From positions 34,682-98,681 of the forward strand of contig JAFTQW010000020.1 of NCBI GenBank assembly GCA_017462565.1: a stretch of DNA of 64,000 nt, written 5' to 3'. The DNA comes from Ruminococcus sp. (GTDB lineage Bacteria; Bacillota; Clostridia; Oscillospirales; Ruminococcaceae). Below the pieces are notes generated by a model. The model did no database searches. It was not told the origin of the DNA and saw nothing but the letters and a program-made list of their open reading frames with translations. A program made the position numbers and the translations under genes. Shown here piece after piece: positions 27,189 through 34,426 of this stretch (position 1 is its first letter; the number at the start of each line of letters is the position of its first letter).

Positions 27189-28184
27189 TCAGAATTTATT
27201 AATAACAACCTTATATTTATCCACATCAGAAGAAGCAGATTCACCTGATCTGACCGGAGTCTTTTTTGTTTTTTTGTAGCTGCTTTCGGCGTCACGCACG
27301 TTTTTTACCGTAGTATAACCGTTTTCCTGCCATGTTAAAAGGATTTTATTTATGTAATCGAAAGAGAGCTTATTGATCTGCTCGATAGTTTTCTGGTATG
27401 CATATTCGATCAATTCAAGACTGTAACCTGCATTTTTCCACTGTTCTATAAATTCATTCTGTTTAGGAGTAGGACGTCGTATCATTTCAAATATTTTAAC
27501 AATTTTTCCTGCGAAGTCGTTGTGCTGGGATAAGCGCTGAACCTCATCCTGTGCGGCATTCAGACTGTTGATATCGTTTTCAGCCCAGTTGCAGGCAATT
27601 TTTTCAATATAGCCGGAATTGGTTTTTTCTATCTGAATGCAGTAATAGATAAGAGTTATGATAACTTCTTTTTTCAAACCGAGATAATTATACATCCAGA
27701 TAAGAGAATTCTGCATGGTGTGATTAAGAGTGCCGAGAGCAGCTTCCGATATTTTAAAGAGATCGGCAATATCGGCAGATTCTCCGAGCATTTCAGAAAT
27801 TTCTGACGGAGTAAGATTCTGTTTCTGTCTTGGAGCAATTTTTATTTTTTCTTCTTCAGGCTCGGCAGTCTCCTGAATCTGTTTTGGAACTTCAAAAAAA
27901 TCTGAAGATTGAACAGGCTGTGTATCGGTCTGAACAAGCGTATGAACTCCTGTTGAAAGAACGTTGACCTGCTGCCAGAAAAGAACTGCGTCCTCTGCCG
28001 TTTGTATGGAAACACCTGTATTAAGGGCAATTTCCTCTCCGCTGCAAATTCTTCCGGAGCAGCGAAGAATGTAAAGGAGAACTTTGAGCTGATCTCCTGT
28101 TGCAAGTTTTAAAAAATTATCGGCAACAACACAAGGCACACCGAACATTGTACCCCATATGCCGCTGTTAGCTGTGAAATCCAA
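27189..28184 (-). CDS. DnaD-domain primosome protein
   Basis: Predicted replication-restart/initiation protein of the DnaB/DnaD family. The N-terminal ~90 residues form a winged-helix region (GDQLKVLLYILRCSGRICSGEEIALNTGVS). Two DnaD-type C-terminal helical blocks follow (LIYYCIQIEKTNSGYIEKIACNW; YQKTIEQINKLSFDYINKILLTWQENGYTT). I place the start at TTG (read as MDFTANSGIWGTMFGVP, 331 aa), eight bases after a perfect AGGAGG. The ATG 12 codons upstream would put that ribosome site inside the gene. Confidence 0.87.
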   Translation of the reverse strand: MDFTANSGIWGTMFGVPCVVADNFLKLATGDQLKVLLYILRCSGRICSGEEIALNTGVSIQTAEDAVLFWQQVNVLSTGVHTLVQTDTQPVQSSDFFEVPKQIQETAEPEEEKIKIAPRQKQNLTPSEISEMLGESADIADLFKISEAALGTLNHTMQNSLIWMYNYLGLKKEVIITLIYYCIQIEKTNSGYIEKIACNWAENDINSLNAAQDEVQRLSQHNDFAGKIVKIFEMIRRPTPKQNEFIEQWKNAGYSLELIEYAYQKTIEQINKLSFDYINKILLTWQENGYTTVKNVRDAESSYKKTKKTPVRSGESASSDVDKYKVVINKF

Positions 28185-28298
28185 AAGATATTCCTCCTGA
28201 AAAAATACTGTAAGAAACATTATACCACATTTTTTTCATGTTGTCACCATGCAAATTGAACAATCAAATATTAAATGAACTGTATATTTTTTATGATA

Positions 28299-28329
28299 AG
28301 AGCGTGTTCACAAAAAATGAACACGCTCT
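28299..28329. terminator. Hairpin at the 3' end of the MATE gene
   Basis: Perfect 12-bp stem AGAGCGTGTTCA / TGAACACGCTCT with loop CAAAAAA. There is no clean T run on either side, so termination efficiency is uncertain. Confidence 0.55.
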
Positions 28330-28336
28330 GTAAGCT

Positions 28337-29668
28337 TTACATATAATGATATTTGTTTTTAAGACTGAAAAGAAATATCATGGTTATGATAACAGACATG
28401 ATCTCAGCTGTAACGATGGAAAGCCAGATACCATTTATGCCAAGAAAAATCGGAATTATCAGAACCGCTGCAATCTGAAATACCAGTGTACGCATAAACG
28501 ATATCGATGCAGAAACGAGACCGTTATTAAGTGAGGTAAAGAAAGAAGAACCAAAAATTGAAATTCCCGCAAAAAGGAATGAAAAAGAAAATATACGAAA
28601 TCCGCTGAGAGTTAAATTCAGCAGTTCCTTATCATAACCAACGAAAATTTTTGCAAGCGGATAAGCGAGCAGTTCTGATAGAGCAAGCATAAAAACGGAA
28701 AAAATTCCGATTATGATAAAGCTTTTTTTAAGGATATTTTTTAATTCTGAATGATTTCCTGCGCCGTAATGATATCCGCTTATCGGAGCTGTTCCAACGG
28801 AATACCCTATGAATGCGGCAAGAAATATCATGTTGACATACATCAGAACACCATATGCCGCAACGCCGTCCTCGCCCGCATATTTCATTAATTGAAAGTT
28901 GTACAGCATACTGACTATTGACATAGAAATATTGGACATAAGTTCTGAGGAACCGTTGGCGCAGGCTCTTAAAAGAGCTTTTCTGTCAAATTTGGTTTTC
29001 ACAAGTCTGAGCATACTCGAATTTTTTCTTGCAAAGTAAATCAGAGGAATAAGACCTCCAACGAGCTGACTTATTGCCGTAGCGGCAGCTGCGCCGATAA
29101 GTCCCCATTTGAAAACTGCTACGAATAATGCGTCCAGCGCCATATTTGTACATCCGGCGGCTATCGTTACGCCAAGACCGATCTGAGGTTTTTCAGCCGT
29201 AGCGAAAAAACTTTGAAACTCATATTGAAGCATGAAAAAGGGCAGGGCAGCAAGAATTATTCTGCCGTAGGTAACACAGTCATTAAGCATTTTGCCTTCT
29301 GCTCCGAGAAGCGATGATATAGGCTTGATAAAGATAATTCCAAGAATGGCTATAATGATTCCGCTTATTGCCGTTGAGTATACAAATAATGAAAAAAGAC
29401 ACTTTGCCTTTTCGTGTTTGCCCTCGCCGAGCGTTTTTGCAATAAGTGCGCTGCCGCCTGTACCGAACATAAATCCGACAGCGCCGAGTATCATGAGAAA
29501 CGGCATAATTAAATTAACTGCCGCAAATGATGTTTTTCCTACATAATTTGAAACGAAAAAACCATCTACAACACCATATATAGATGTAAAGATCATCATG
29601 ATTATAGAGGGTAATGTAAATCGCAATAATTTTTTATATGTAAAACTATCTGAAAGCTGTATATTCAT
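28337..29668 (-). CDS. MATE family multidrug/Na+ antiporter
   Basis: Integral membrane transporter of the multi-antimicrobial extrusion family, 443 residues with about 12 membrane segments in two pseudo-repeats (YGVVDGFFVSNYVG...GTGGSALIAKTLGEG; YGVLMYVNMIFLAAFIGYSVGTAPISGYHYGA). The gene follows a MarR-type regulator by one base and shares its promoter, so export is probably induced by the regulator's ligand. Substrate unknown. Confidence 0.93.
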   Translation of the reverse strand: MNIQLSDSFTYKKLLRFTLPSIIMMIFTSIYGVVDGFFVSNYVGKTSFAAVNLIMPFLMILGAVGFMFGTGGSALIAKTLGEGKHEKAKCLFSLFVYSTAISGIIIAILGIIFIKPISSLLGAEGKMLNDCVTYGRIILAALPFFMLQYEFQSFFATAEKPQIGLGVTIAAGCTNMALDALFVAVFKWGLIGAAAATAISQLVGGLIPLIYFARKNSSMLRLVKTKFDRKALLRACANGSSELMSNISMSIVSMLYNFQLMKYAGEDGVAAYGVLMYVNMIFLAAFIGYSVGTAPISGYHYGAGNHSELKNILKKSFIIIGIFSVFMLALSELLAYPLAKIFVGYDKELLNLTLSGFRIFSFSFLFAGISIFGSSFFTSLNNGLVSASISFMRTLVFQIAAVLIIPIFLGINGIWLSIVTAEIMSVIITMIFLFSLKNKYHYM

Positions 29669-29669
29669 T

Positions 29670-30128
29670 TTATTTCTCCTTATTTTTTTTATCTGATTTG
29701 TTTATTCTCTGTTCAAGCAGTTCAGCATATTGATTCATGGTACTGATAAGCATTTCGACACGTTCTTTTCCCATTTCTGCAAGAATCTCTTTTTCACAGT
29801 TTAACAATGGGGTGACGATATTTTCGGCATATTTGATTCCCTCATCGGTAAGTATGATTATTTTACTGCGTTTATCATTTTCATCAGGCATCAATTGGAT
29901 ATAGCCTTTTTTCTGAAGATCAGTAATGACGGTATTTACCGTTTGTTTGGGCATACCATAGTTTTCGACGATATCTTTCTGTTTATGGATTCCCGAGGCG
30001 TAAATCATATACATAACTTGCATAACATAGCTATTTATTCCGTGCTGCTTTGCCCATTTTTCATAAAGGTAGTCCGTACGCTCGACTACAGAATTGATTT
30101 CTTGATTATACTTGTTCCAATATTGCAT
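29670..30128 (-). CDS. MarR-family transcriptional regulator
   Basis: Winged-helix repressor, 152 residues. The DNA-binding part reads GIHKQKDIVENYGMPKQTVNTVITDLQKKGYIQLMPDENDKRSKIIILTDEG, with the DxR wing typical of MarR. The start is ATG (MQYWNKYNQ) after GGGAGG; the frame is open 21 codons further upstream, but those overlap the promoter. It is co-transcribed with the MATE transporter. Confidence 0.93.
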   Translation of the reverse strand: MQYWNKYNQEINSVVERTDYLYEKWAKQHGINSYVMQVMYMIYASGIHKQKDIVENYGMPKQTVNTVITDLQKKGYIQLMPDENDKRSKIIILTDEGIKYAENIVTPLLNCEKEILAEMGKERVEMLISTMNQYAELLEQRINKSDKKNKEK

Positions 30129-30141
30129 AAAAATACCTCCC

Positions 30142-30191
30142 GGATTTGTCCGTGTAAAGACTATTATAGTACTTGTACGGACTTTTGTCAA
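30142..30191 (-). promoter_or_regulatory. Consensus promoter and operator of the MarR-MATE operon
   Basis: On the minus strand TTGACA (30186-30191), 17-base spacer, TATAAT (30163-30168): a perfect sigma-A promoter. GTCCGTACAAG in the spacer and CTTTACACGGAC after the -10 form an inverted repeat around the -10, and ACTATAATAGT is itself a near palindrome. These are candidate MarR sites that would block the promoter. Confidence 0.8.
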
Positions 30192-30211
30192 GAGGCAAGT
30201 AATAAATACTT

Positions 30212-30447
30212 CATGGCAACAGCATTTACTTTTTATGTTAATTATAAAGGGGACGCTGTCCCCTTAAACCCCTGCCAAAGGGTGAATACACCCTTTGGAA
30301 ACCCACAATTAAATTATTACAAATACCCCGTAAAGGGGTATTTGTAATAATTTAGGAGAAATGTCCAAAAGGTAATACACCGTTCATCAGGAAATTAAGG
30401 CAACAAAGTCCACTTGATAAACATAAAAAGTAAATGATGCTGCCCTG
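30212..30447. repeat. Palindromic repeat family 1, copy B, with 10-base target duplication
   Basis: Begins GGCAACAGCATTTACTTTTT and ends in AAAAAGTAAATGATGCTGCC. Internal hairpins: AAGGGGAC/GTCCCCTT, CCAAAGGGTG/CACCCTTTGG, and a perfect 19-20 bp stem at 30311-30329 / 30335-30353. ATAAATACTT occurs immediately outside both ends (30202-30211 and 30448-30457), as expected of a target duplication. It lies between the MarR promoter and the sigK gene's 3' end. Confidence 0.9.
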
Positions 30448-30459
30448 ATAAATACTTTT

Positions 30460-31143
30460 TTAAAAAGGTGTTGAATCGTACATTTTTCTTAATTTTTCAA
30501 TAGCTTTTTTCTCAATTCTGGATATGTAGGAACGTGATATTCCGAGTCTTTTGGCTGTTTCACTTTGAGTATGAGGTTGTTTGCCGTAGAGACCGTATCG
30601 ATAGACGATTATGTCAAGTTCACGCTCGTTCAGGCACTGGCTGAGAAAACGATAAAGCTGTCTTGAACGAATCAGCATATCGACTTGTTCATGTATATCA
30701 ATTCCGTCGTCTATGAGATCCATGAGAGTAAGAGCGTTTCCGTCTTTGTCTGTTTCGACCGGTTCGTTTATGTAAACATCTCCGGCAGTTTTTTTTGCGG
30801 CACGGAAATTCATAAGAATTTCATTTTCAATACATCTGCTTGCATAAGTAGCAAATTTAGCTCCTTTGGAGTAGTCGAAAGTAGAAACAGCTTTTATCAG
30901 ACCTATCGTACCGATAGAGATAAGCTCATCCTGATCGGATAGGCTGGCTGAATATTTTTTAGCGATATGGGCAACGAGTCTGAGGTTATGTTCAATAAGC
31001 ATATTTTTTGCATTCTTATCTCCATCTGACATTTTTAAAAAGCATTCTTCCTCTTCTTTTTTGGAAAGCGGCTTTGGAAAAACCGTGTTATTTTCAACAT
31101 GAAGAGCGAAAAAAAAGAAATTTCTGAGAAGTTCAAGCAGCAT
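30460..31143 (-). CDS. sigK: Sporulation RNA polymerase sigma factor, SigK family
   Basis: Late mother-cell sigma factor family. N-terminal hydrophobic segment (ELLRNFFFFALHV) resembles a pro-sequence. Region 2 is AKNMLIEHNLRLVAHIAKKYS...DELISIGTIGLIKAVSTFDYSKGAKFATYASRCIENEILM. Region 4 is LNERELDIIVYRYGLYG...QSETAKRLGISRSYISRIEKKAIEKL. The gene is intact with no skin-like interruption. The 227-residue length fits SigK; SigE is the nearest alternative. GGAGG precedes the ATG by nine bases and a sigma-E-like promoter lies upstream. Confidence 0.85.
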   Translation of the reverse strand: MLLELLRNFFFFALHVENNTVFPKPLSKKEEEECFLKMSDGDKNAKNMLIEHNLRLVAHIAKKYSASLSDQDELISIGTIGLIKAVSTFDYSKGAKFATYASRCIENEILMNFRAAKKTAGDVYINEPVETDKDGNALTLMDLIDDGIDIHEQVDMLIRSRQLYRFLSQCLNERELDIIVYRYGLYGKQPHTQSETAKRLGISRSYISRIEKKAIEKLRKMYDSTPF

Positions 31144-31174
31144 AAATACATACCTCCGGAAAAAATGATATAAA

Positions 31175-31204
31175 ATAGTATGTTAGAGAGCTTGAACAAT
31201 ATTC
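31175..31204 (-). promoter_or_regulatory. Sigma-E-like promoter of sigK
   Basis: Minus strand GAATATT, 15-base spacer, CATACTAT. The Bacillus sigma-E consensus is KMATATT and CATACANT, so the match is 7/7 and near-complete. It ends about 30 bases before the sigK ATG, consistent with mother-cell activation of sigK by sigma-E. Confidence 0.6.
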
Positions 31205-31241
31205 TATGTAGGATTCGTTTATAAGTAAAATTTAATCCCGA

Positions 31242-31402
31242 TATACTCGCCTCTGTTGCAAAATGCCCAATATATTTCAAGATAAAATTTTGTCATACAA
31301 GGAGTAAACCGCAGGATGTGCTGTCGCACGTCGAGGATTTACGACGTAGAATGACAGAATTTTTGCCGAATGATATGGTATTTTGTAATAGAGGCGAGTA
31401 TA
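31242..31402. repeat. Palindromic element, family 2 copy 3
   Basis: Ends TATACTCGCCTCT and AGAGGCGAGTATA. Inside these, TT-CAAAAT-CC pairs with its complement and TGTCAT (31291-31296) with ATGACA (31351-31356). The enclosed core (CAAGGAGTAAACCGCAGG...GCTGTCGC...) resembles that of the elements at 24821 and 19069 (both on the opposite strand). It occupies most of the gap between sigK and rpe. Confidence 0.8.
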
Positions 31403-31484
31403 AAAGCCATTTGATGAACTTGAACATCAGGTGGCTTTTTCTGTGTCTATAGATAAAAATAAAAGAAAAAACAATTTTAGCATA

Positions 31485-31513
31485 TTGACGAAATTGAAGA
31501 AATATTATATAAT
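31485..31513 (+). promoter_or_regulatory. Sigma-A promoter of rpe
   Basis: TTGACG and TATAAT separated by 17 bases, 50 bases before the rpe start codon. Confidence 0.82.
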
Positions 31514-31563
31514 AAAAAGTGTATAAAATATTTGAAGTGCAAAGCTAAGGAAGAAGTGGTAAA

Positions 31564-32223
31564 TTGAAAAATATGGTATCGGCGTCCGTGCTTAGCGCAG
31601 ATATGCTGAATCTTGAAACGGAAATAAAAAAGCTTGAAAACAGCGGTATAGAAATGCTGCATTTCGATGTTATGGACGGTGTTTTCGTGAACAATATAAC
31701 ATATGGCCTTCCGATTCTGGAACAGGTCAGAAAGAAAACCGGATTGATACTCGATGTTCATCTGATGATAACAGATCCGCTTAAATATGCCAAGCGATTT
31801 GCAGTCTGCGGAGCGGATTATATTTCGTTTCATGCTGAAAGTGGGGGCAGTGTTTCGGAAACGATAAAGGCAATAAAATCCGCCGGAGCAAAAGCTGCTC
31901 TTGCAATAAAGCCTGCGACTCCAGCCGAGGAGGTATTTCCGTATCTTCAGGAGTTGGATATGGTCCTTGTTATGACTGTTGAACCGGGATTCGGAGGTCA
32001 GAGTTTTATTTATGAAACAGTCGACAAAGTTAAAAAAATCCGTGAAAAAATCGAAGAACTCGGGCTTGATACGTATTTGCAGGTTGACGGCGGAATAAAC
32101 GCTTCGACAGCAAAAGACGTCATTGACGCCGGAGCAAATGTGCTTGTTTCGGGCAGCTATCTTTTTAAAGCTGAAAATATGACCGAGGCTGCCGAAAAGC
32201 TGAGGAGCGCAGGATCATGCTGA
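31564..32223 (+). CDS. rpe: Ribulose-phosphate 3-epimerase
   Basis: TIM-barrel, metal-dependent enzyme interconverting ribulose 5-phosphate and xylulose 5-phosphate. Metal and catalytic residues are visible in ASVLSADMLN, HFDVMDGVFVNNITYG, LDVHLMI, MTVEPGFGGQSFI and LQVDGGINASTAKDVIDAGANVLVSGS. The start is TTG three codons before an in-frame ATG (MVSASVL); AAGGAAG lies upstream and I cannot decide between them. The stop overlaps the RnfD-like gene by seven bases. Confidence 0.96.
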   Translation: MKNMVSASVLSADMLNLETEIKKLENSGIEMLHFDVMDGVFVNNITYGLPILEQVRKKTGLILDVHLMITDPLKYAKRFAVCGADYISFHAESGGSVSETIKAIKSAGAKAALAIKPATPAEEVFPYLQELDMVLVMTVEPGFGGQSFIYETVDKVKKIREKIEELGLDTYLQVDGGINASTAKDVIDAGANVLVSGSYLFKAENMTEAAEKLRSAGSC

Positions 32224-33206
32224 AAAAAGCCCGAAAAGAGCGTCTTGTCTGGATAGATATAACTATAACTCTTCTTGCTTTAGAGCTTATGGCTTATTTT
32301 TATTATGGCATACGTTCGCTCGCCCTCGGAGGAATCTGCGCAGCGGTTTCTCTTTTAACAGAGATGATAAGTTTGAGACTTATGCATAAAAATTTTACTG
32401 CGGATGATCTTATGTGTACTTCTGATGCTTTGATAATTTCTCTCATGATGCCTTCGGTCATGGACTATAAAATAGCAGTAATTGCTTGTGTATTTGCGGT
32501 TACGGCAGCGAAAAATATTTTCGGCGGAAGAAAAAATATGATTTTTTCACCGGCAGCGGCGGCATATGTTTTCATGCTTGCATCATGGGGGAAAAAATTG
32601 CTTCTTTATCCCGAGCCTCATGTCAGAACAGGACTGTTTGATACCCCTGAAAAACTTGTAAGCTCCGCTTCTTATGTTTACAACACAACAGGAAAAATGG
32701 ATTATACGGATTTTGAAATATTACTCGGTAATTTCAGCGGAGCTGCCGGATCGGCAAGCATTCTCCTTTTGATAGTTGCGGCTGTTATACTTATCTTCCG
32801 CAGAGATATTTCCGCCGGAGCTTTTATCGGAACAATTTTCGGTACAGGATTTCTTGCCTATATTATGCCTGTTTCTGCTTCGTTAACCGCTGCCGACAGC
32901 GTTAAATATTCGCTTGTGACCAATATGGTGCTTTTTGCGGCGATTTATATTATTTCCGATAAAAGAATAGCTCCGCAGCGAGAGTATTATGCATTTTTTT
33001 ATGGACTGTTTATAGCGGTTTTCTCTTATATAGTATTGCTTACAACGGCAAAAGAAAACGTTATAATTATAATTTCGGTTTTGTTCACTCCTGTTGCCCT
33101 TGGATTAAAAAATCTCGAAAAGAAAATCGAGCTTGCATATGAAAGCGATCTTAGTCCTGAGCCTGAATCTGATGACGCTGACGGAAAGGAGGCTGATTCG
33201 GAATGA
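32217..33206 (+). CDS. RnfD/NqrB-like membrane protein
   Basis: Integral membrane protein (329 aa, about nine hydrophobic segments) of the RnfD/NqrB family. FSPAAAAYVFMLASWGKK matches the conserved FNPAA block and LLGNFSGAAGSASILLLIV the GSxGETS-like block. In characterised RnfD, FMN is linked to Thr in an SGAT-type motif. Here the corresponding stretch reads LVSSASYVYNTTGK, with Ser at best. A charged acidic C-terminal tail is present. It overlaps rpe and the next gene, so D-E-A form one unit. Confidence 0.75.
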   Translation: MLKKARKERLVWIDITITLLALELMAYFYYGIRSLALGGICAAVSLLTEMISLRLMHKNFTADDLMCTSDALIISLMMPSVMDYKIAVIACVFAVTAAKNIFGGRKNMIFSPAAAAYVFMLASWGKKLLLYPEPHVRTGLFDTPEKLVSSASYVYNTTGKMDYTDFEILLGNFSGAAGSASILLLIVAAVILIFRRDISAGAFIGTIFGTGFLAYIMPVSASLTAADSVKYSLVTNMVLFAAIYIISDKRIAPQREYYAFFYGLFIAVFSYIVLLTTAKENVIIIISVLFTPVALGLKNLEKKIELAYESDLSPEPESDDADGKEADSE

Positions 33207-33838
33207 ATAACCGGAAATCTACAGTTTTTGCCGGAATCTTAGGAGAAAATATCGTTCTTTCATCGCTTATGGTGATTTCACCGGTAATTGTTTGCGGAAA
33301 TACGCTGAAAAACGCCGAAGCGCTGATCTATGCCTTTAATTCCATAACATTTTTATCGGTTTTTATCTCATCCTTTGTGCCGAGAAAGATACCGTATGCA
33401 TTAAAAGTTATAATTTATGCGCTCATATCGTCGATCGTCTATATACCGGTCAGAATGGCGGCGAGTGAGTTCTTTCCGGATTCAATAACAAGGATAGGGA
33501 TATATTATCCTTTGCTTGCTGTAAATTCGCTGATCGTTTTTCAGTCGGAAGCAAAATTATTCCGCATGAAACGTGGAAAAATGACCGCTTCACTATTTTT
33601 CTATATTCTTGGATTCGATGCTGTTATGCTGATAACAGGCTTTATCCGTGAGCTTTTTGCATTTGGTACTATAAACGGTAAGATCGTGGATATTGATACT
33701 ACTATAAGCGGACTTTCACAGCCTTTTGGCGGATTCATTTTCCTCGGCATAATGTGCGGAGTTTATCGAAAAATAAGAGCGGCTGCGTATCGTAATTATA
33801 ATGATAAAAGAGGTGGGGCAGATGTTTCTGATAAATGA
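33203..33838 (+). CDS. RnfE/NqrD-like membrane protein
   Basis: Six-helix membrane protein (211 aa) with GENIVLSSLMVISPVIVCGNTLKNAEALIYA, the NPVLxxxLGLCPxLAVT region of RnfE/NqrD. In the family this region and a later VNCLI each supply a Cys ligand of an intramembrane [2Fe-2S] cluster. Here they read VISPV and VNSLI, so both Cys positions appear to be Ser. GFIFLGIMCGVYRKIR near the end matches the family C terminus. It overlaps both neighbours. Confidence 0.75.
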   Translation: MNNRKSTVFAGILGENIVLSSLMVISPVIVCGNTLKNAEALIYAFNSITFLSVFISSFVPRKIPYALKVIIYALISSIVYIPVRMAASEFFPDSITRIGIYYPLLAVNSLIVFQSEAKLFRMKRGKMTASLFFYILGFDAVMLITGFIRELFAFGTINGKIVDIDTTISGLSQPFGGFIFLGIMCGVYRKIRAAAYRNYNDKRGGADVSDK

Positions 33839-34394
33839 TTTTATTGCGCTGCTTGCAGCAAATCTGATACTCACTCAGGCGCTTGGAACAAGTACGCTGT
33901 TCATAGCTGCAAACAGCAGAAGAAATCTTTTAAGAACAGCTTTTGTTATCACTGTTTTTACTGTTTTTGGTTCAATAGGAGCGTATTTTGCGGATAGACT
34001 GCTTCCGGAAAAATATTCCGACCTCAGACTGCTTATTTACACGGCTTTGATTGGAATACTATATGTGATTTTTCTTTCTGCACTTTTTTTTATCAGCAGA
34101 GAAAAATTTGAAAAATCAAGAAAATATATACACATATCCGCTTTTAACTGCGCTGTTATGGGAACTCTTTTTACAATAAACCATAGGGCGGCTGGCGATT
34201 CTTCTTTTATGAATCTGAAAAGCTACGCTGCGGCAGGTCTTGAAGCAGGATTTGGCTTTATTTTGGCTTCGCTTATTCTTACGGCAGCTTACCGAAAGCT
34301 TAATTCCGCAAAGGTTCCGGCTTCATTCCGAGGATTTCCGGCTATGCTTGTATATCTTGGAATTATATCAATGGCAGTTTATACGCTGAAATAG
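33822..34394 (+). CDS. RnfA/NqrE-like membrane protein
   Basis: Six-helix membrane protein (190 aa). FIALLAANLILTQALGTSTLF corresponds to the FxxxLLxQFLGICPF region of RnfA, but the Cys is missing (GTST). AFNCAVMGTLF retains the second NCA motif, leaving one of the four cluster cysteines expected across A and E. AAAGLEAGFGFILASLILTAAYRKL matches the family end. Start ATG chosen five bases after AGGTGG, overlapping the previous stop by 17 bases. Confidence 0.75.
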   Translation: MFLINDFIALLAANLILTQALGTSTLFIAANSRRNLLRTAFVITVFTVFGSIGAYFADRLLPEKYSDLRLLIYTALIGILYVIFLSALFFISREKFEKSRKYIHISAFNCAVMGTLFTINHRAAGDSSFMNLKSYAAAGLEAGFGFILASLILTAAYRKLNSAKVPASFRGFPAMLVYLGIISMAVYTLK

Positions 34395-34426
34395 AGAATT
34401 CGTAAAACTGTAAGTGGGAGATAAAA

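Noticed and set aside
30460-31143. A skin-type element interrupting sigK
   Set aside because: The sigK frame is continuous from regions 2 to 4 and no recombinase lies inside.
32217-34394. A complete, conventional Rnf complex
   Set aside because: Genes for B, C and G are not present on either side, and the expected cofactor residues are largely missing in the D, E and A homologues.
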